Source: Cyanophora paradoxa
Lineage: Eukaryota > Glaucocystophyceae > Cyanophorales > Cyanophoraceae
NCBI GenBank assembly: GCA_004431415.1
Contig: QPMI01000099.1
Location: forward strand, 1 to 64,000
DNA length: 64,000 nucleotides
Reading direction: 5' to 3'
Part shown: piece after piece, positions 13,501 to 24,704 of the stretch
How positions within the stretch are numbered: position 1 is the stretch's first letter
Layout of the letters: each line of letters opens with the position of its first letter
The notes under the pieces: model-generated
The model's database searches: none
What the model saw: the letters and a program-made list of their open reading frames with translations, nothing else
What the model was told of the DNA's origin: nothing
Translations under genes and position numbers: made by a program

Positions 13501-16500
13501 CTCGCAACACAGCGTTCTAAACGCACCTTAATTGTGGGTGTTCAGAAAATCACGAAGGGCATGAAATTCACGAGGATTGTTGGAAACAACGGTTCGGAAG
13601 TCATCAACGATACGGCCTCGGGCTCCACTCCGGTGCGTGCACTTATTTGAAGGCTTTAGCAAGTGAATATTGCAATGTGCCTCTTTTTACTTTTACTAAC
13701 ACGCGTACGGCACGCAGGTTTACAGGATCGTGTACAACCCTGACGGCTCGGCTGTAAGCGTCATCCCCCCCCCCCCCCCCCCCCCCCTCTTTCGTCCGCT
13801 CCGCGCCTCATTCTTATCTTTTCTTATCTTCCCCCCGCCCCCCCTTCGTCCTCCTCCCGCAGGATCTGTTCTTCCCGCGGCCGTTCCTCATCTCGCCCTT
13901 CGTCCGCCCTGCATCCGCGCTCGTCGCACAAATGTCTTCGTGTGTTATCTGACAGTGATTGTGATCGTAACTTGCAGGGCGGAGGCGACGTCTACACGAT
14001 CAACGGCGAGAACTTCCCCGTCGGCGAGCCCATCAACGTTGTGCGTAATTATTCGCAAACGTCGCTGTGGCCCACCCCTTTGATTCACGATGACGTGGGA
14101 CCGCAGAAAATCATCCGGGACGGACAGGAGATCGATGCGCTGAAGGCGGACTTTGTGACCAGTACCACGCTCGTCTTCAGTGAGTATCTTTGCGTCGTGT
14201 ATAATTTGTATCTTCGTGCGCCTTCCGTAACGGACGCTGATTGTGATGCAATAAACAGCGGCACCCACATTCCCCGGGCGCCGTCCCTTCCGCGGGCGGA
14301 AGCTTGTCCAGCAACTGCTGACCAACTTCGAGTGCGCGCCTTTACGAGAATCGTTCTGCTCGCTTTCGCGAGCCCTCTCGCGCAGGCTGAACAAGCCCAA
14401 CGACGTCCGCGTGACCTCCACCGCCGACCCGCCCGCGTTCGACCCTGTCACCTTCAAGGACGTGCGTGATATAAACACTGCGCATTAGCGTGATGCTCTT
14501 TCTCTTCTTATTGTTTGTTGTTCTTGCGCGTAGACTTTCGTGTGGCTCCCGATCAACCCGTCCTTCGTGAGCCCCAACATCCCCGTTTCCGGCCTCGACC
14601 CCAACAACGGCGGCTCGGGCGACCCCGACTCTGGGAAGCCGCGGAACGTGCGCTCTTTTCTCTAGATTTGCTCTTCTATGCTCGTCGTGTCTAGAATCCG
14701 GGTCTGACTTCGAATTCTCGCATTTTCGTCTCCAGCTTGGTGTTATCCTCGGCACCGTCATCCCCATCGGACTCGTGGCCCTCGCCGCTGCGGGCCTCGC
14801 GGTCGCCAAGGCGAACGGGGCGCTCTCCGGCCTCGGCGCCGGCCTCTTCGGCCCGTCGGCGGGGACGGCGTACACAACCACTGCCGCCCCCGCGGCCGGC
14901 GCGGGCGCCGGCGCCCAAGGCTACGCGGGCGCGCAGGGCGGCTACGGCGCCGCTACGGGCTACCCCGGCGCTGGCGCCGGAGCTGGGCCTGGGTACGGCG
15001 GCCCCGGGGCTGGTGCGGGCGGCGCAGGAGGCGCGGGCGGCGCGGGCGCTGGAGCTGGCGCCCCGGCCCCGAGCCCCCTCGCTCCCTCGAGCCTGCAGCT
15101 CAGCAGCGTGTCTGCCGCCGGCAGCGGCTCCGCGACCCTTTCCTGGAGCCCGCCCGCCGCCGGCGCCCCGGCGAGCTACCAGATCATGCAGAACGGCGTG
15201 GCCGTGGGATCCGTCCCTGGCTTCCAGGCATCGGCGCCCATCTCGGGCCTCGCGGCGAACAGCCCCGCCGTCCTGCAGGTCGTCCCCGTCGACGCCTCCG
15301 GCGTGGCCGGCCCGCCGTCGTACCCGATGTCCGCCGTTGTCGGCTCGCCCTCCGGTTTCGGCGGCGGCGCCCCCGTGCTCACTGCCGCTCCGGCGGCGGC
15401 CAACGGCTCGAGCGCCGTTCTGAACTGGACCGCCGCTTCTGCCGCCGCCGCTGCCGCTGGCTCTGGGTGCGCACAACGTCTTTCTCGGCACACCGCGACA
15501 GACAACAGTCTAGATATGCAGAGTATTTTCACGCTCTGACCTTCGCCCGCAGGTTCGCCGTCCTCGCGAACGGGCGCCAGATTGGCACGGCGCCGGCCTC
15601 GCCTTCGGGCGCCGGCTCGTTCGTGGCGAAGGGCCTCCCGACCAGCGGGCCGGTCGCCCTTTCCGTCGGGCCGCTCTCGCCCTCCGCTGCGGCTGCCGGC
15701 GCCGCGCCGTCGGTCGCCGCGCCTCTCGCGGTGTACGGCGCTTCTTCGGGCGCGGCCGGCGCCTCGGCGGCCGCCCTCGCCCCTAGCGGTCTCCAGCTGA
15801 CCAACGTCTCCTCGGGCATGTTCGGCGGCACGTCGGGCACGCTCTCGTGGAGCCGCCCGCAGGCGGGCGCCCCCGCCGCCTTCCAGGTCCTCAGGAACGG
15901 CCAGGTCTCGGCGTCGGTGCCGGGCGGCCAGACCTCCATCGACGTCTCCAGCCTGCCCAAGGACGGCACTGCCGTCTTCCAAGTGGCGCCCGTCGACGAG
16001 AACGGCGCCGTCGGCCCGGCCTCGCCGCCGCTTGCCGCCGGCATCCCGTCCTCCAGCGGCGGCGTCAACCTCGCCGTCACTTCGTCCGCCTCCGGCACCG
16101 AGGCCGCGCTCGCGTGGACCGCGGCCGCTTCGGCGTCCGTCGCCGGGTCCGCGATATATTCTCAGAATCTAATCTCCAGAAACTCGCCTTCTCGCCTGCT
16201 CGCCTCTCACCGAGAGCAACGCAGGTTCGCCGTGCTGGTCAACGGCAACAAGACCGCCACCGTGCCGGCCGGCTACGGCGGCTCGAACTACACCTTCGCC
16301 GCCCGCGGCCTCAACCCGAACGCCGCCTCCTACTTCAAGGTCGTCCCCGTCTCCGCCGACGGCGCGGTGGCCGGCGAGGCGAGCAAGGACGTCCCGGCCC
16401 TCCGCTACGGCGGCGGCGCCGGCGCGCGCGGCGACAGCGGCGCGCCCCGCAACCTGCGCGTGCGGGAGGGCCGCTCCGGCGAGCTCGCCCTGTCGTGGGA

Positions 16501-16838
16501 CCACCCCGAGACCTACAGGCGGACGCCCGTCGCCCAGTACGAGGCGAGCCGCCGTCTCCCGCCTCCTTCGCTGGAGTCTTTCGAATCGAGCGGCCGCTGA
16601 TTATAACGGTTCGCAGGTGTGGGCTGCTGTCGGGGCGTACTCGGCGCCCTCGGTCCTCCTCGCGACAGTCCCCGGGGACGCGCACTCGTACGCGCTGCCC
16701 GCGGGCGCGGTGGCCTCGGCCAGCGGCCTCATCGTCCGCGCCGTCTCGCGCGGCTCCGGCCTCTCCGCCGACAGCGCCCCGTTCCCGATCGGCCCGGCTC
16801 TCTCCGAAGCCTCTCTTGTGCACTCGGTGCAACTCTAA
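54..16838 (+). CDS. Giant modular membrane protein, copy 1 (5' partial): 16 repeat units, TM helix, FN3-like tail
   Basis: No start codon is visible; the gene enters from the left edge. I joined nine N-terminal exons, 16 three-part repeat units and four C-terminal exons. The exons total 9,002 nt, which is two nt completing a codon plus 3,000 codons including TAA, so phase is kept throughout once the insertion at 4782-6962 is removed. Residues run: unique N-terminus (about 270 aa), repeat array (about 2,100 aa), one membrane helix starting near LGVILGTVIPIGLVALAAAG, a Gly/Ala/Pro-rich linker, then FN3-like modules. The repeats resemble IPT/TIG or cadherin-like beta-sandwiches only loosely (GGE.F.I.G..FP.G.PI). 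A cell-surface or adhesion role is inference. A near-identical paralogue lies inverted at 52344-64000. The insertion breaks one exon, so this copy may be impaired unless that exon is skipped. Confidence 0.85.
4782..6947 (+). mobile_element. 2.17-kb retroposon-like insertion inside a repeat-unit exon
   Basis: Exon C of unit 5 is split. Its first 21 nt are 4761-4781 and its remaining 111 nt are 6963-7073, together exactly the standard 132 nt. The 15-mer atgtggactagcaag occurs at 4767-4781 and again at 6948-6962, a direct target-site duplication. The insert ends in a run of nine A (6940-6948) abutting the second duplication, as expected of target-primed reverse transcription by LINE-type machinery. 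It comprises unique sequence (4782-5510), a GC-rich VNTR (5514-6215), degenerate C-rich sequence (to about 6740) and a lower-GC tail. No reverse transcriptase is visible, so it would be non-autonomous. Read through in frame it meets TAG at 4926. Confidence 0.75.
5514..6215. repeat. GC-rich VNTR inside the insertion
   Basis: Dozens of copies of a 20-27 bp unit alternating ccctccggctccagcgcc and cccagctccagcgccccg. It is so C-rich that all frames stay open on both strands, giving spurious Pro/Ala-rich or Gly/Arg-rich readings up to about 500 codons. From 6216 to about 6740 the same composition continues with decayed periodicity. Confidence 0.95.
13754..13862 (+). other. Intron present only in modular gene copy 1
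   Basis: A 109-bp GT-AG intron between exons 13718-13753 and 13863-13922, with a C-run near its 5' end. In copy 2 the two exons are one uninterrupted 96-nt exon (55173-55268), exactly 36 plus 60 nt, so the difference is a precise intron gain or loss. Confidence 0.85.
14736..16838 (+). other. C-terminal region of copy 1: TM helix plus FN3-like domains
   Basis: Exons 14736-15466, 15553-16146, 16225-16543 and 16617-16838 (TAA). The first begins with a hydrophobic helix, followed by a Gly/Ala/Tyr/Pro-rich linker and a module with GSATLSWSPPAAGAPASYQI and LQVVPVDASGVAGPPSYP, the strand B to G spacing of fibronectin type III. Similar modules start near 15780, 16060 and 16440 (ELALSWDHPETYRRTPVAQY). 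Introns interrupt the last three modules. The final intron (16544-16616) starts with GC after GAG; a GT alternative nearby would break frame. If the repeats are extracellular, the FN3-like part would be cytoplasmic, which is unusual; topology is not proven. Confidence 0.75.
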
Positions 16839-17190
16839 TTTAGCAGACTGTCCAACTCGCATACGGATACGTATACAGCGTAGTATTACATCTAGATCAC
16901 AATTTGTTATTGCGCGCATGCGCTTAAAACATGTCGCCTTCGAGGTTCCACTCGGTTAGGCTAGCGCAAGTATACGTTCACTCTGCTTTTACACTGTGAC
17001 TCTAGGGGAGATCCAGACGTCGACACTATTACTAGTACTGTCCCTCCTTTTTCGATACTTTTCGTATTCTATCAGGAGAAAATCTACGACCGCGAATGCT
17101 CGCATATTCGGCACTACATGTACAATTTGTCGGCGTTCATGACTCTCAGTGAGAGAACGCTCGAGCTGGCACATGTATGCAAATGTGTTG

Positions 17191-17196
17191 AATAAA
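17191..17196 (+). terminator. Candidate polyadenylation signal of copy 1
   Basis: AATAAA lies 353 nt after the stop codon at 16836-16838, inside the conserved 3' flank of the duplication. Whether this lineage uses AATAAA is unknown. Confidence 0.3.
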
Positions 17197-17239
17197 TGGC
17201 ATATCCTTAGACTGCAGTATTAGATGCACTTCTCTTAGG

Positions 17240-18855
17240 TTGCGATCGATGACGCATACGTAACATACTGTATATCGTTTCTGTGCACTGATGTCGTCTG
17301 CGTGTGCAATTTCGATCCGTGTGCATGTCAGAGCGTGCGATTTAATGTCGATCCGCGACAATGAGTGTGCACGTGCATGTGCAATGCATTTCAAAAGTTT
17401 TAATTTGGAGTCCGCAACAACTCTTACATTTGCACCAGCTGCAGGTTACGTTATGTACGTATACCTTTCAAATTTGGTTGTTTGCAATTGCTAACTTAGT
17501 AAGCTGATCATGATCATGAAGTTCGCTTGCATGCCCCGCAACGAGAAAACCCCCCCTGACAGACGCTCGTTGAAACCTACGTAATACTCCGGGCGCCTGG
17601 GCAAGAATGAATATTAAACGTACGTACATAATATTCTGTGATCTTCGAAGGCTTGCGGAACATTACTAGTACTAATTATAAGTACTAGTTAATATTGAGA
17701 CAGGCCTATAGCTAGCTAGCTATAGGTGGCTTGCCCGGCTTGCACACATGCATTGAGACTAGCCACTGCATGGTAAGGTTTCCTTTTTTTTTTGCAAAAG
17801 TGGACGTCGCATTGATACACCACGGCACATGTAGCAATGTTCTACGTGACGCGCCCTTCCGACCGGTCATCTATCTAGCCGAAGATGCTAGCAATGTGCC
17901 GGCCATGGGTCGCTCAATATGGGAGGTTCGCCTGAGTGGGGGAGCCATGGTTTTCGGTGATAGCCGTAACCAGACCCGCGCGCCCACCCCTTGATCAACT
18001 CCTCCATCCCTCATGAGCCCTGGTGCATGGTAAGGTTTCCGGAATGCAAGGATAGATCTAGGATAGGATATATCTAGAAGCTTAAGGTCCAGCCAGATCG
18101 GATTGGATCGCTGAGTCGGGGTGGACCGTCGGACAGATCGAATCGAAGAGGGCGCGGCAAGGTGTGAATTCGAATCCCCCACGCATCGGGATCGCTCCGG
18201 CCCACGATCGCGAGCTCGAGCACCCCGCTCCTAGGCCTTGCCTGCATACGCTACAGTTCCTAGCCTAGTAGGCGCGCTCCTAGGCGCGGCAGTTCGTCTG
18301 CATACGCTATATCCGAAGTTCGCTGCCATGCGGCTCCCTCTTTCCCATCGCTCGCTCAATGCTCTAATTATAATACTATATAAACTACCGTACGGGATCC
18401 CCCGCTCTCGGAGAGGGGTCCCCTGGACCCCTCGAAGGTCCTGCGGCAGCGCCCCGAAGCTTAAGCTTCTTTGTATAATTGATTGTCTTAGGCTTCCTGC
18501 TGCCGGCGGGGCTGCCGTCCGCGCCCTTGCAATTGCTTTTAATTTGCCCCATTCTAGTTACACACTTCGAAAACGCACCATCAAAGAGTATCCAAAGACA
18601 TTAAGGAGAGCTCAACGAACGGCATGGTAACGAGCAATCGCAAGGACGTATGAAAGCGGAGTACACGATTACTTCTACTATGTATACGAAAATGACACGC
18701 ATGCATCGCTGAATGAAAAGCAAGCTTGGTATCAAGCGGCGTACTACGGTAGAGTCACGTAAGGAGCATCACGCGCGAATGAAGAAGAAACCCATACAAA
18801 CAGAGCAGCAATGCAGGAAACCCCCCCAAGCAAGTATATCGATATCAGTAAAATA
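17240..18855. other. Intergenic region without a supported gene
   Basis: Lower-GC sequence rich in short palindromes built from ctag, gatc and tata (for example 17701-17727). The 15-mer gcatggtaaggtttcc recurs at about 17769 and 18026. No exon chain with consistent phase was found on either strand. Confidence 0.6.
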
Positions 18856-19266
18856 GTGTACTAGCTACGGGTATGGATATCGATGCACGCAATGATCATG
18901 AGCATGCTGTCATAATAAGGAGGGAATGCAAGCCTAAGGGCCTCACGGTTGCGATCGGGCCGCGGCCAAGGCCCCCCGAATGAATGAAAAGTATCATACC
19001 ATACTAGCTATATATAGATATATGGGTACGGGTGCACGCAATGAACATGCTGTTTTGACAGGGCGGCGCCGTCGCGATCGCGATCGCGATCGCGGGCCGC
19101 AGGGGTAGGGGACACGAATGAAAAGTATCATGATCATAGTATGTGAGCTATGGGTATGGATGCACGCAATGAACATGTTGTTATATATGCATGATGTTAT
19201 CAGTGTGTGTATCAGCCCATCAGCCCAGGGCGGCCCCGTCGCGGGCCGCAGGGGTAGGAGACCCTA
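18856..19266. repeat. Three diverged direct repeats with a GCGATC run
   Basis: The motif gatgcacgcaatgaacatg, or a close variant, recurs near 18870, 19033 and 19161. The last two copies are preceded by gaatgaaaagtatcat, and a cgggccgcaggggtag block sits near 19094 and 19243. Between them lies a gcgatc run (about 19070-19096). Function unknown. Confidence 0.7.
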
Positions 19267-21730
19267 AGCCCGAGCCCGACGCCTGCGCCAGGGCGTGTGC
19301 CCTCGCGTCGATGATGGGCACGCGGATGGAACCAGAGCCGGAGCGCGAGACCGGCGCCCGGCCGGCGGGGCTGCTGCCGTCCCCCGCAGAGACCGGGCCC
19401 GAGCCGGAGCGGGGCAGGACGAAGGGCGCGGCGGGGCTGCCGAGGCCGCTGCCGCCCGAGCCCTGCCGTGGGAGGCCGCCAAGGGGTACGGGCCGGCGGC
19501 CGGGGCCCCCGGCAAGGGGGCTGGACGGCTCGTACGCCGAGGAAGACGAGGGGGATACCGGGCCCACCGAGCCGGGGGATACCGGGCCTTCCAGGGCGAT
19601 CCCGCTGATGTCCAGGAGGCCGGGGCGCGAGGCGCCGGAACCCGTACCCGGACCGTTCCCGTGCGAGGACTGCGCTCTGTTTAGGGGGGCAGAGGAAGGG
19701 GGGGTACGTGCTCGGACCTGGCGGGGTAGGGGAATCTTCGGTGCGGTGCGGTTCAGGGGCTCCGAGCCGCGGCGGCCGCCGCCGGTGGGCGGGTGGGCGC
19801 CCTCGCCGCCCTTCGCGCCGATCAGCAGCAGAAATAGAGAGGCGCGGGGGGGGGGGGGGGGGGGGGGAGGAGGAGGAGGAGGGGGGGGGGGGGAAGCGGG
19901 TTAGAAGCATCCGGGCCCGTATTTAGATCCGGTTGAAAGCGCTAGACCAAAGATAGCTTCTAGCTTTGGGAGGTAAGATCCAGAGCCCCTAGTTTTCAGC
20001 AAGCTTCGACGAGGGCCACACCCATGGCTTCTAGCTATAGATTTGAGCCCCTAGGTCTCGGAAAGCGCTAGATCTAGATCAAATCTAGCTTCTTGCTTTG
20101 GGAGGTACGATCCAGATCCAGAGCCCCTAGTTTAATTTTCAGCCGGCACTGAAAGAGTACCCCCCGGACCTGGCCGTGACCCTCGTCGTCTTCGTCGTCG
20201 TCGTCGTCCCCGCCGCCGTTGTCCTCGTCGGAGGAGGGGAAGAAGTGGCGCCGCCCCGAGTCCCGCGACGACCGCCGGCTGCGTTGGAGTGCGCGCGCGA
20301 GAGAGCTTATAATTAGAAACCCCGAAACTTAAAGAGGGATAGCAGCTAGGCTGCGTGCCGCGCGGGGCCGGCAGTGATCGATGAAGTGGGCGAGATCTGC
20401 TATCTGCTATCTGCTATCTATCTGCTATCTGCCCTAGAGGCTTAGGAGCTCCATTTTCTTATCTTATTTCCTCGAATAGACTTCTAAGATCTCGAAGTTT
20501 AGGAGCGTGGAATTCGAAGCTACAAATCCAGAAGCTCAGAAGCTTCATCTTCTTAATACGCTTCCCAGCACCTGGAGGGCGAGGCGGCGGCCAGCTCCTC
20601 GCGCGCCGCCGCGATCTGATCCTGCAGCTTGCTGCCCCGCGCCGAGAGCTGCCGACCCCGCCCCGCCGCCCCGGCGTCAGGATCAGCGCTTCCTCTAGAT
20701 CTTGCGTGGTCTCCGGCTAAAGCAGTAAAGCAGCTCTCGTCTCTCGTGGGAGGAGTGAGGGAGGGAGGGGGAGGGGGGAGGGGGGGGAGGGAGGAGGGGG
20801 GGAGGAGGAAGGGGGAGAAGGCGGGAGAGGATGGAGGGGGGGAGCGGAGGCGGATCTCAAGCCGGACCCCTCCCCCGCCTCACCTCTTCCTACCCCCTCC
20901 CCCCCTTCCCCCCTCCTCCCCGCCCCGCGCCCCTCCCGTCAAGCCTCACCTGGACGCAGATGTTGGCGGTGAGGTCGCCCCAGTCCTTCACGTACTTCAC
21001 CTGAGCGCGGGCGGGCGTGTAAGCAAATGCATCTCACGCGGTTATATATAATGCCTCGAGCCGAGCTGTCTATCTATCTTTTTAAGCTCGAGCATCGTCT
21101 TCAGCTAAGCTAAGCTAAAGCCACGCTAAAGCTATCTTAAGCTCAAGCAACGGACCTTTGTAAGCATCTTGCGGGTCTCCTTGAGGCGGAGGCCGTCCTT
21201 CCAGAGGCGAGCGGCGAAGTCCGCGTCCGCCTCCCCGGGCGCCCCTTTGCCCCTGCGCGGTCGCCCCGGCCCGCCCGTCGGCCAACTGGAAACTAGAACT
21301 TAGATATAGACTAGATCTAAAGCGAGAGGACCGAACTGGGTCTAGCTTTAAATCAGCGCCTTTAGTTTGTCCTCTCGGGTCTAGCTAAACCCCCCCGAAA
21401 AGGCCTTATGATCAGGCGCCCCTTTGCCCCTGCGCAGTCGGCCCCACCCGTCGGCCCGTCGGCCGTCTGAAGCGAGGGGGCCAACTAGACACTAGGTCTA
21501 GAGCAAGCGGACCAATTAGACACTACGCGGTCGGCCTCGGCCCCCTTATGATCAGGCGGATCGAATTCGGATCTATCGGCCGCCGGTCTAAGCTAGATAT
21601 CTAGGGCGGCGGAAGGGGCCGCCAAGGCGGGGGTGCGTGTGAGTGATGTCAGCCGCGGTTCGGCCTCGGCCCAAACTTAAGGGGCCTAGCTATATATATA
21701 GAGGAGCGGCGAGCGGGGCGGAAGCGGACG

Positions 21731-21804
<74 letters not shown>

Positions 21805-24084
21805 GGGGGCTGGCCTCCTCGGCCTAAGGGACCTATAAAGCTAGAGCTAGATTCAGATCTAGCGCGGCGAAAGCTTCGGGGGCCGCCGGGGCCGGGGTAC
21901 GTGGTCGTTTGCGCACGGGGCGGCGAAGGCGGCGGCGGCGGCGGCGGCGCGGGGGCTGGCCTCCTCGGCCTGAGGGACCTATAAAGCTAGAGCTAGATTC
22001 AGATCTAGCGCGGCGAAAGCTTCGGGGGCCGCCGGGGCCGGGGTACGTGGTCGTTCGCGCACGGGGCGGCGAAGGCGGCGGCGGCGGCGGCGCGGCGCAG
22101 TGCTTGGCCTAAGCTTAAGGGGCCTAACGGGGTACGGCCTTAATAAGGGGAAAGCTCAACGGCCCTAAATCAACTATGACCGTCCCGGGCGGCTCAGGGG
22201 CTGGCGCACGCGGAGGAGGGGGGCTAAACTCTAAGCCCAAGGAACCTAAGAGCGGCAGCGCACGGGGCGGCGGCGGCAGCGGCGCGGGCGCAGGCGTCGT
22301 GTACGGCGGCCAGGAACTTGTCCGGGGCGATGTCCGTCGCCCCCTGCGGCTTCCCCACGTTCTGCGGGGCGAGGGCGGGCGGGCGGCTCTGGTTAGCTTT
22401 TTGACGGGGGCCGGCTGGGGCGTCGGCGGGGGGCGGGGGCGGGGCGGGGTAGAAAGGAGGCCGAAGGAGAAGAGGGGGGGAGGGGAGGAGGGGGGGGGCG
22501 GGAGAGGAGGGGGGGGGAAGCGGCGAAGGGGCGGGGGGCGGGGGAGGGGGTACGGACCTTGAAGAAAACCCAGTGGAACGGTGCGCCTGCACGCGGACGG
22601 GTCCGCAGAGCGGTGAGCGGAGCAGCGAGCTTCTGGGGGCGGGGGCGGGGCGCTGGAGGGGGGCGGGGGCCGGTTCGGGGGCCGGGTCCGAGCGAGCCTC
22701 GTCCGGGCAGGAGGGGGGAAGGGAGGGGAGGAGTCCGGGCAGGGCGGGGCGGAGCGGTGCGGAGCGGTGGGCTCGGGAGGCGCGGGCGGGCCGCCCCGAC
22801 CGCCGTGCCAGGGCGGGGCGGGGCGGGGCGGGGCGAGGAGAGTCTAGGTACCCCCCGGCTTCGAACTCGCACCTGGGAAGCGGCGGAGCTCCTTTTCGAA
22901 GACCTGCCCGTCCGAAGTTAGAAAGAGAACAGTTTAAAGAAGACGAAGAAGCAGAGCCTTGACAGCTTAAAAGATCCTTTAGAGTGAGCTTAAGATCCTT
23001 GAAACATTCATTCGGCACCTGCTCGTGGATGGAGCCGTCGGCGCTCGACGCGGCGATGAACACCGGTTTCCCGCCGCACGACTGATTCATGTGTGCGCGG
23101 TCGAGTCGTAAGGGATGGATCGGAGAGGCGGCGGCGCGAGGGGCGGGGCGGGGCGGGGCGGGGCGGGCGGGCCGGGCGCGCCTCGATGCGGAAGCAGAGG
23201 CGGTGGTAAAGCGCGCCCCACCCGCTGACCACATTCGCCGTGTACACAATGGCCCTGTGCAGGTGCTTTGCGCTGTACGCGTCCAGCTGGCGCCTGCGGA
23301 TCCCCGACCGGACCGGATCAATTCGGAGGAACACACGGCCGTCGGCGTCGGCGAGGCCGCGGCCGCGGCTCCGATCCGGCCGGACGCACCCGACCATTCG
23401 AATGCGATGTCCCTCGAACGCTCTGCGTGCAGGGGCGGTCAGATCGGTCGCGGGGCGCGGCGACTGCAACCGGATCGGAGCCTCCAGCGCCGGCGCCGAT
23501 CGAGGCCGGCCGCGAACACTCTGGCCGTACGCGCGTCCTATGCAGCGTGCGATCATACTGTGAGTACACGCACTTTCCTTCGTCCTTTAGCTTCTTGACG
23601 AGCTCTTGCTGCGGCCGTCGAAGCAAGGTCATAGGGGACAAGTGTATGGGCGCGGAGCTCTTCGAAACCTCTTGATTGCGGGCGGGCGCCCGACTCTCGG
23701 CGCAGCAAAGAGCGAAGAAGCGTACAAACGATCGAAGATCATCGAACGCACCGCCTTCGCGACTTCGTCCGCGGGCCGCGAGGGGTCGCTCTCGGTGCGC
23801 CGGAGCCTCCTGCAGCTGTTCGAAAAGTCGAGGGCGCTCATCGCGGGTCGCCGAGTCGGACCAGCACGATCGAAGCCGTGCAGCTGCAGCGGGTCCCGAG
23901 GTTTGCGTGCCTCGGAGGGGCTTGCCCGCCCGCTCAGCCGATCGACGCCGCCCTTACCGACGTACCCCTATTGCGGGAGCTCAATTCCTCAATTTCCGGA
24001 TCCGCCGCCGGGCCGCTCAGTGCGGCGGCCGCCCGCGTGCGGCCGACCTGGTCCGCCCACTGGCCCGGCGGCACCCAGTTGCGG
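19220..24084 (-). CDS. Unrecognised multi-exon gene, phase-consistent model
   Basis: Exons from 5' to 3' on the minus strand: 24084-23966, 23883-23752, 23670-23574, 23293-23182, 23081-23019, 22903-22873, 22586-22558, 22361-22264, 21285-21156, 21000-20950, 20648-20572, 20278-20170 and 19810-19718, about 380 residues, all joining in phase. The intron after 23182 is GC-AG. Readable segments: WVPPGQWADQVGR, RLFEQLQEAPAHRER, RPQQELVKKLKDEGKRQLDA, HRAIVYTANVVSGWGALYHR, GGKPVFIAASSADGSIHEQ, FHWVFFKNVGKPQGATDIAP, LWKDGLRLKETRKMLTK, a coiled-coil-like stretch (SKLQDQIAAAREELAAA) and an acidic tract (GGGDDDDDEDDEGHG). A Ser/Gly-rich open frame at 19220-19676 may be the last exon, but its phase is unresolved. 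Start codon and family not recognised. Confidence 0.5.
21731..21802. repeat. GGC/GCC trinucleotide expansion
   Basis: About 23 uninterrupted GGC triplets on the plus strand, (GCC)n in the sense of the minus-strand gene, inside its proposed 978-bp intron 22263-21286. Shorter GGC runs close each following repeat copy (about 21928-21948 and 22074-22092). Confidence 0.95.
21801..22093. repeat. 146-bp tandem duplication ending in GGC runs
   Basis: Two adjacent copies offset by 146 bp (21801 and 21947) differ at only a few positions. Each begins gcgcgggggctggcctcctc and ends in a GGC run, so slippage in the triplet run may have seeded the duplication. Confidence 0.9.
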
Positions 24085-24704
24085 CTACTAGGCTAGCACT
24101 CTCTAGATCTGAGGTTAGGACTCCTCAGGGCCTCTTTCGATCGGCCCTCTACAAGAACTAGTACTCCTATCGTGATCATGATCATAAGATTCATAAATAA
24201 CTCTTTGACATCGACGTCTAGATCTGGCGCGCCCGCCCGGGAGAGGCCTCGAGCTCGGCCGCGGGCGAGCTCTCGCTCTCGAGGCCCGTCCCATGCAGGG
24301 ACCGAATTCTCAACGAGCGAAACCGTGATTTTAATATGTATGATATGACCATGAAGCCTGAGTGTACACTAAGAAGACGCCGGCAAGAAATACGAACGCG
24401 CCGCTGTACCCTAAAATAACACCGACAAGCTAAGCTGCAAGCAAGCCCGGGGGCGGCGCCCAGGAAAAGCGGGCGACGCCCTAAGACGCGGCTGGAGCAA
24501 TAAGAAACACTACGAAGAAAGGAAACTCGAAATGCATGGCAAGATATACGTATACAGGCGCCCGCCCGGGGTCGGGACGCAGGAGAAAGCCCGGCTCTCT
24601 ATCTGACTCCGCCGGGGCGGGCCTCTACGGGGCGAGGCAGCCGAGGAAGCCGAAGCACCCGAGGAGGCCGCCGCCCAGGCCGCCCAGGCCGCTCAGGTGA
24701 GGGC

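Larger units (their letters stand above)
1585..14647 (+). repeat. Array of 16 three-exon protein repeat units (copy 1)
   Basis: Each unit is exon A (136 nt, phase 0 to 1), exon B (119 or 116 nt, phase 1 to 0) and exon C (132 nt, phase 0 to 0), about 129 residues in 640-690 bp. A starts at 1585, 2260, 2928, 3579, 4283, 7134, 7770, 8426, 9076, 9715, 10348, 11038, 11663, 12337, 13013 and 13978. Signatures are GGELFSITGVNFPVGKPI (A), FPATTQSPPFLLDILNDLLL (B) and AHIWTSKVAITAVGSTGVP (C). Units 11 and 12 (10348-11401) are nearly identical, introns included. The last units diverge and gain extra introns: 12116-12182, 13303-13360, 13485-13545, 13633-13717, 13754-13862, 14041-14106 and 14332-14385. 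A unit is symmetric in phase, so units can be duplicated or lost without breaking frame. Confidence 0.88.
1..17240 (+). repeat. Left arm of large inverted duplication
   Basis: Exon order, lengths and sequence match the right arm in reverse orientation. Similarity continues about 400 bp past the stop codon, ending near 17236 with ctgcagtattagatgcactt, whose counterpart lies near 51985-52015 on the other strand. The arm may continue left of the window. Confidence 0.9.

Noticed and set aside
1-17240. The inverted arms as a trivial assembly palindrome
   Set aside because: The arms differ by many substitutions, an intron, a 27-nt indel and an insertion, and their introns have arm-specific sequence.
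18100-18190. tRNA-like ttcgaatccccc near 18160
   Set aside because: The five bases before the putative T-loop do not pair with those after it, and no acceptor stem closes.
22224-23336. 370-codon minus-strand open frame
   Set aside because: It runs through introns of the phase-consistent 13-exon model and reads the GC-rich introns as Pro/Arg-rich sequence, while the exon frames give better protein sequence.
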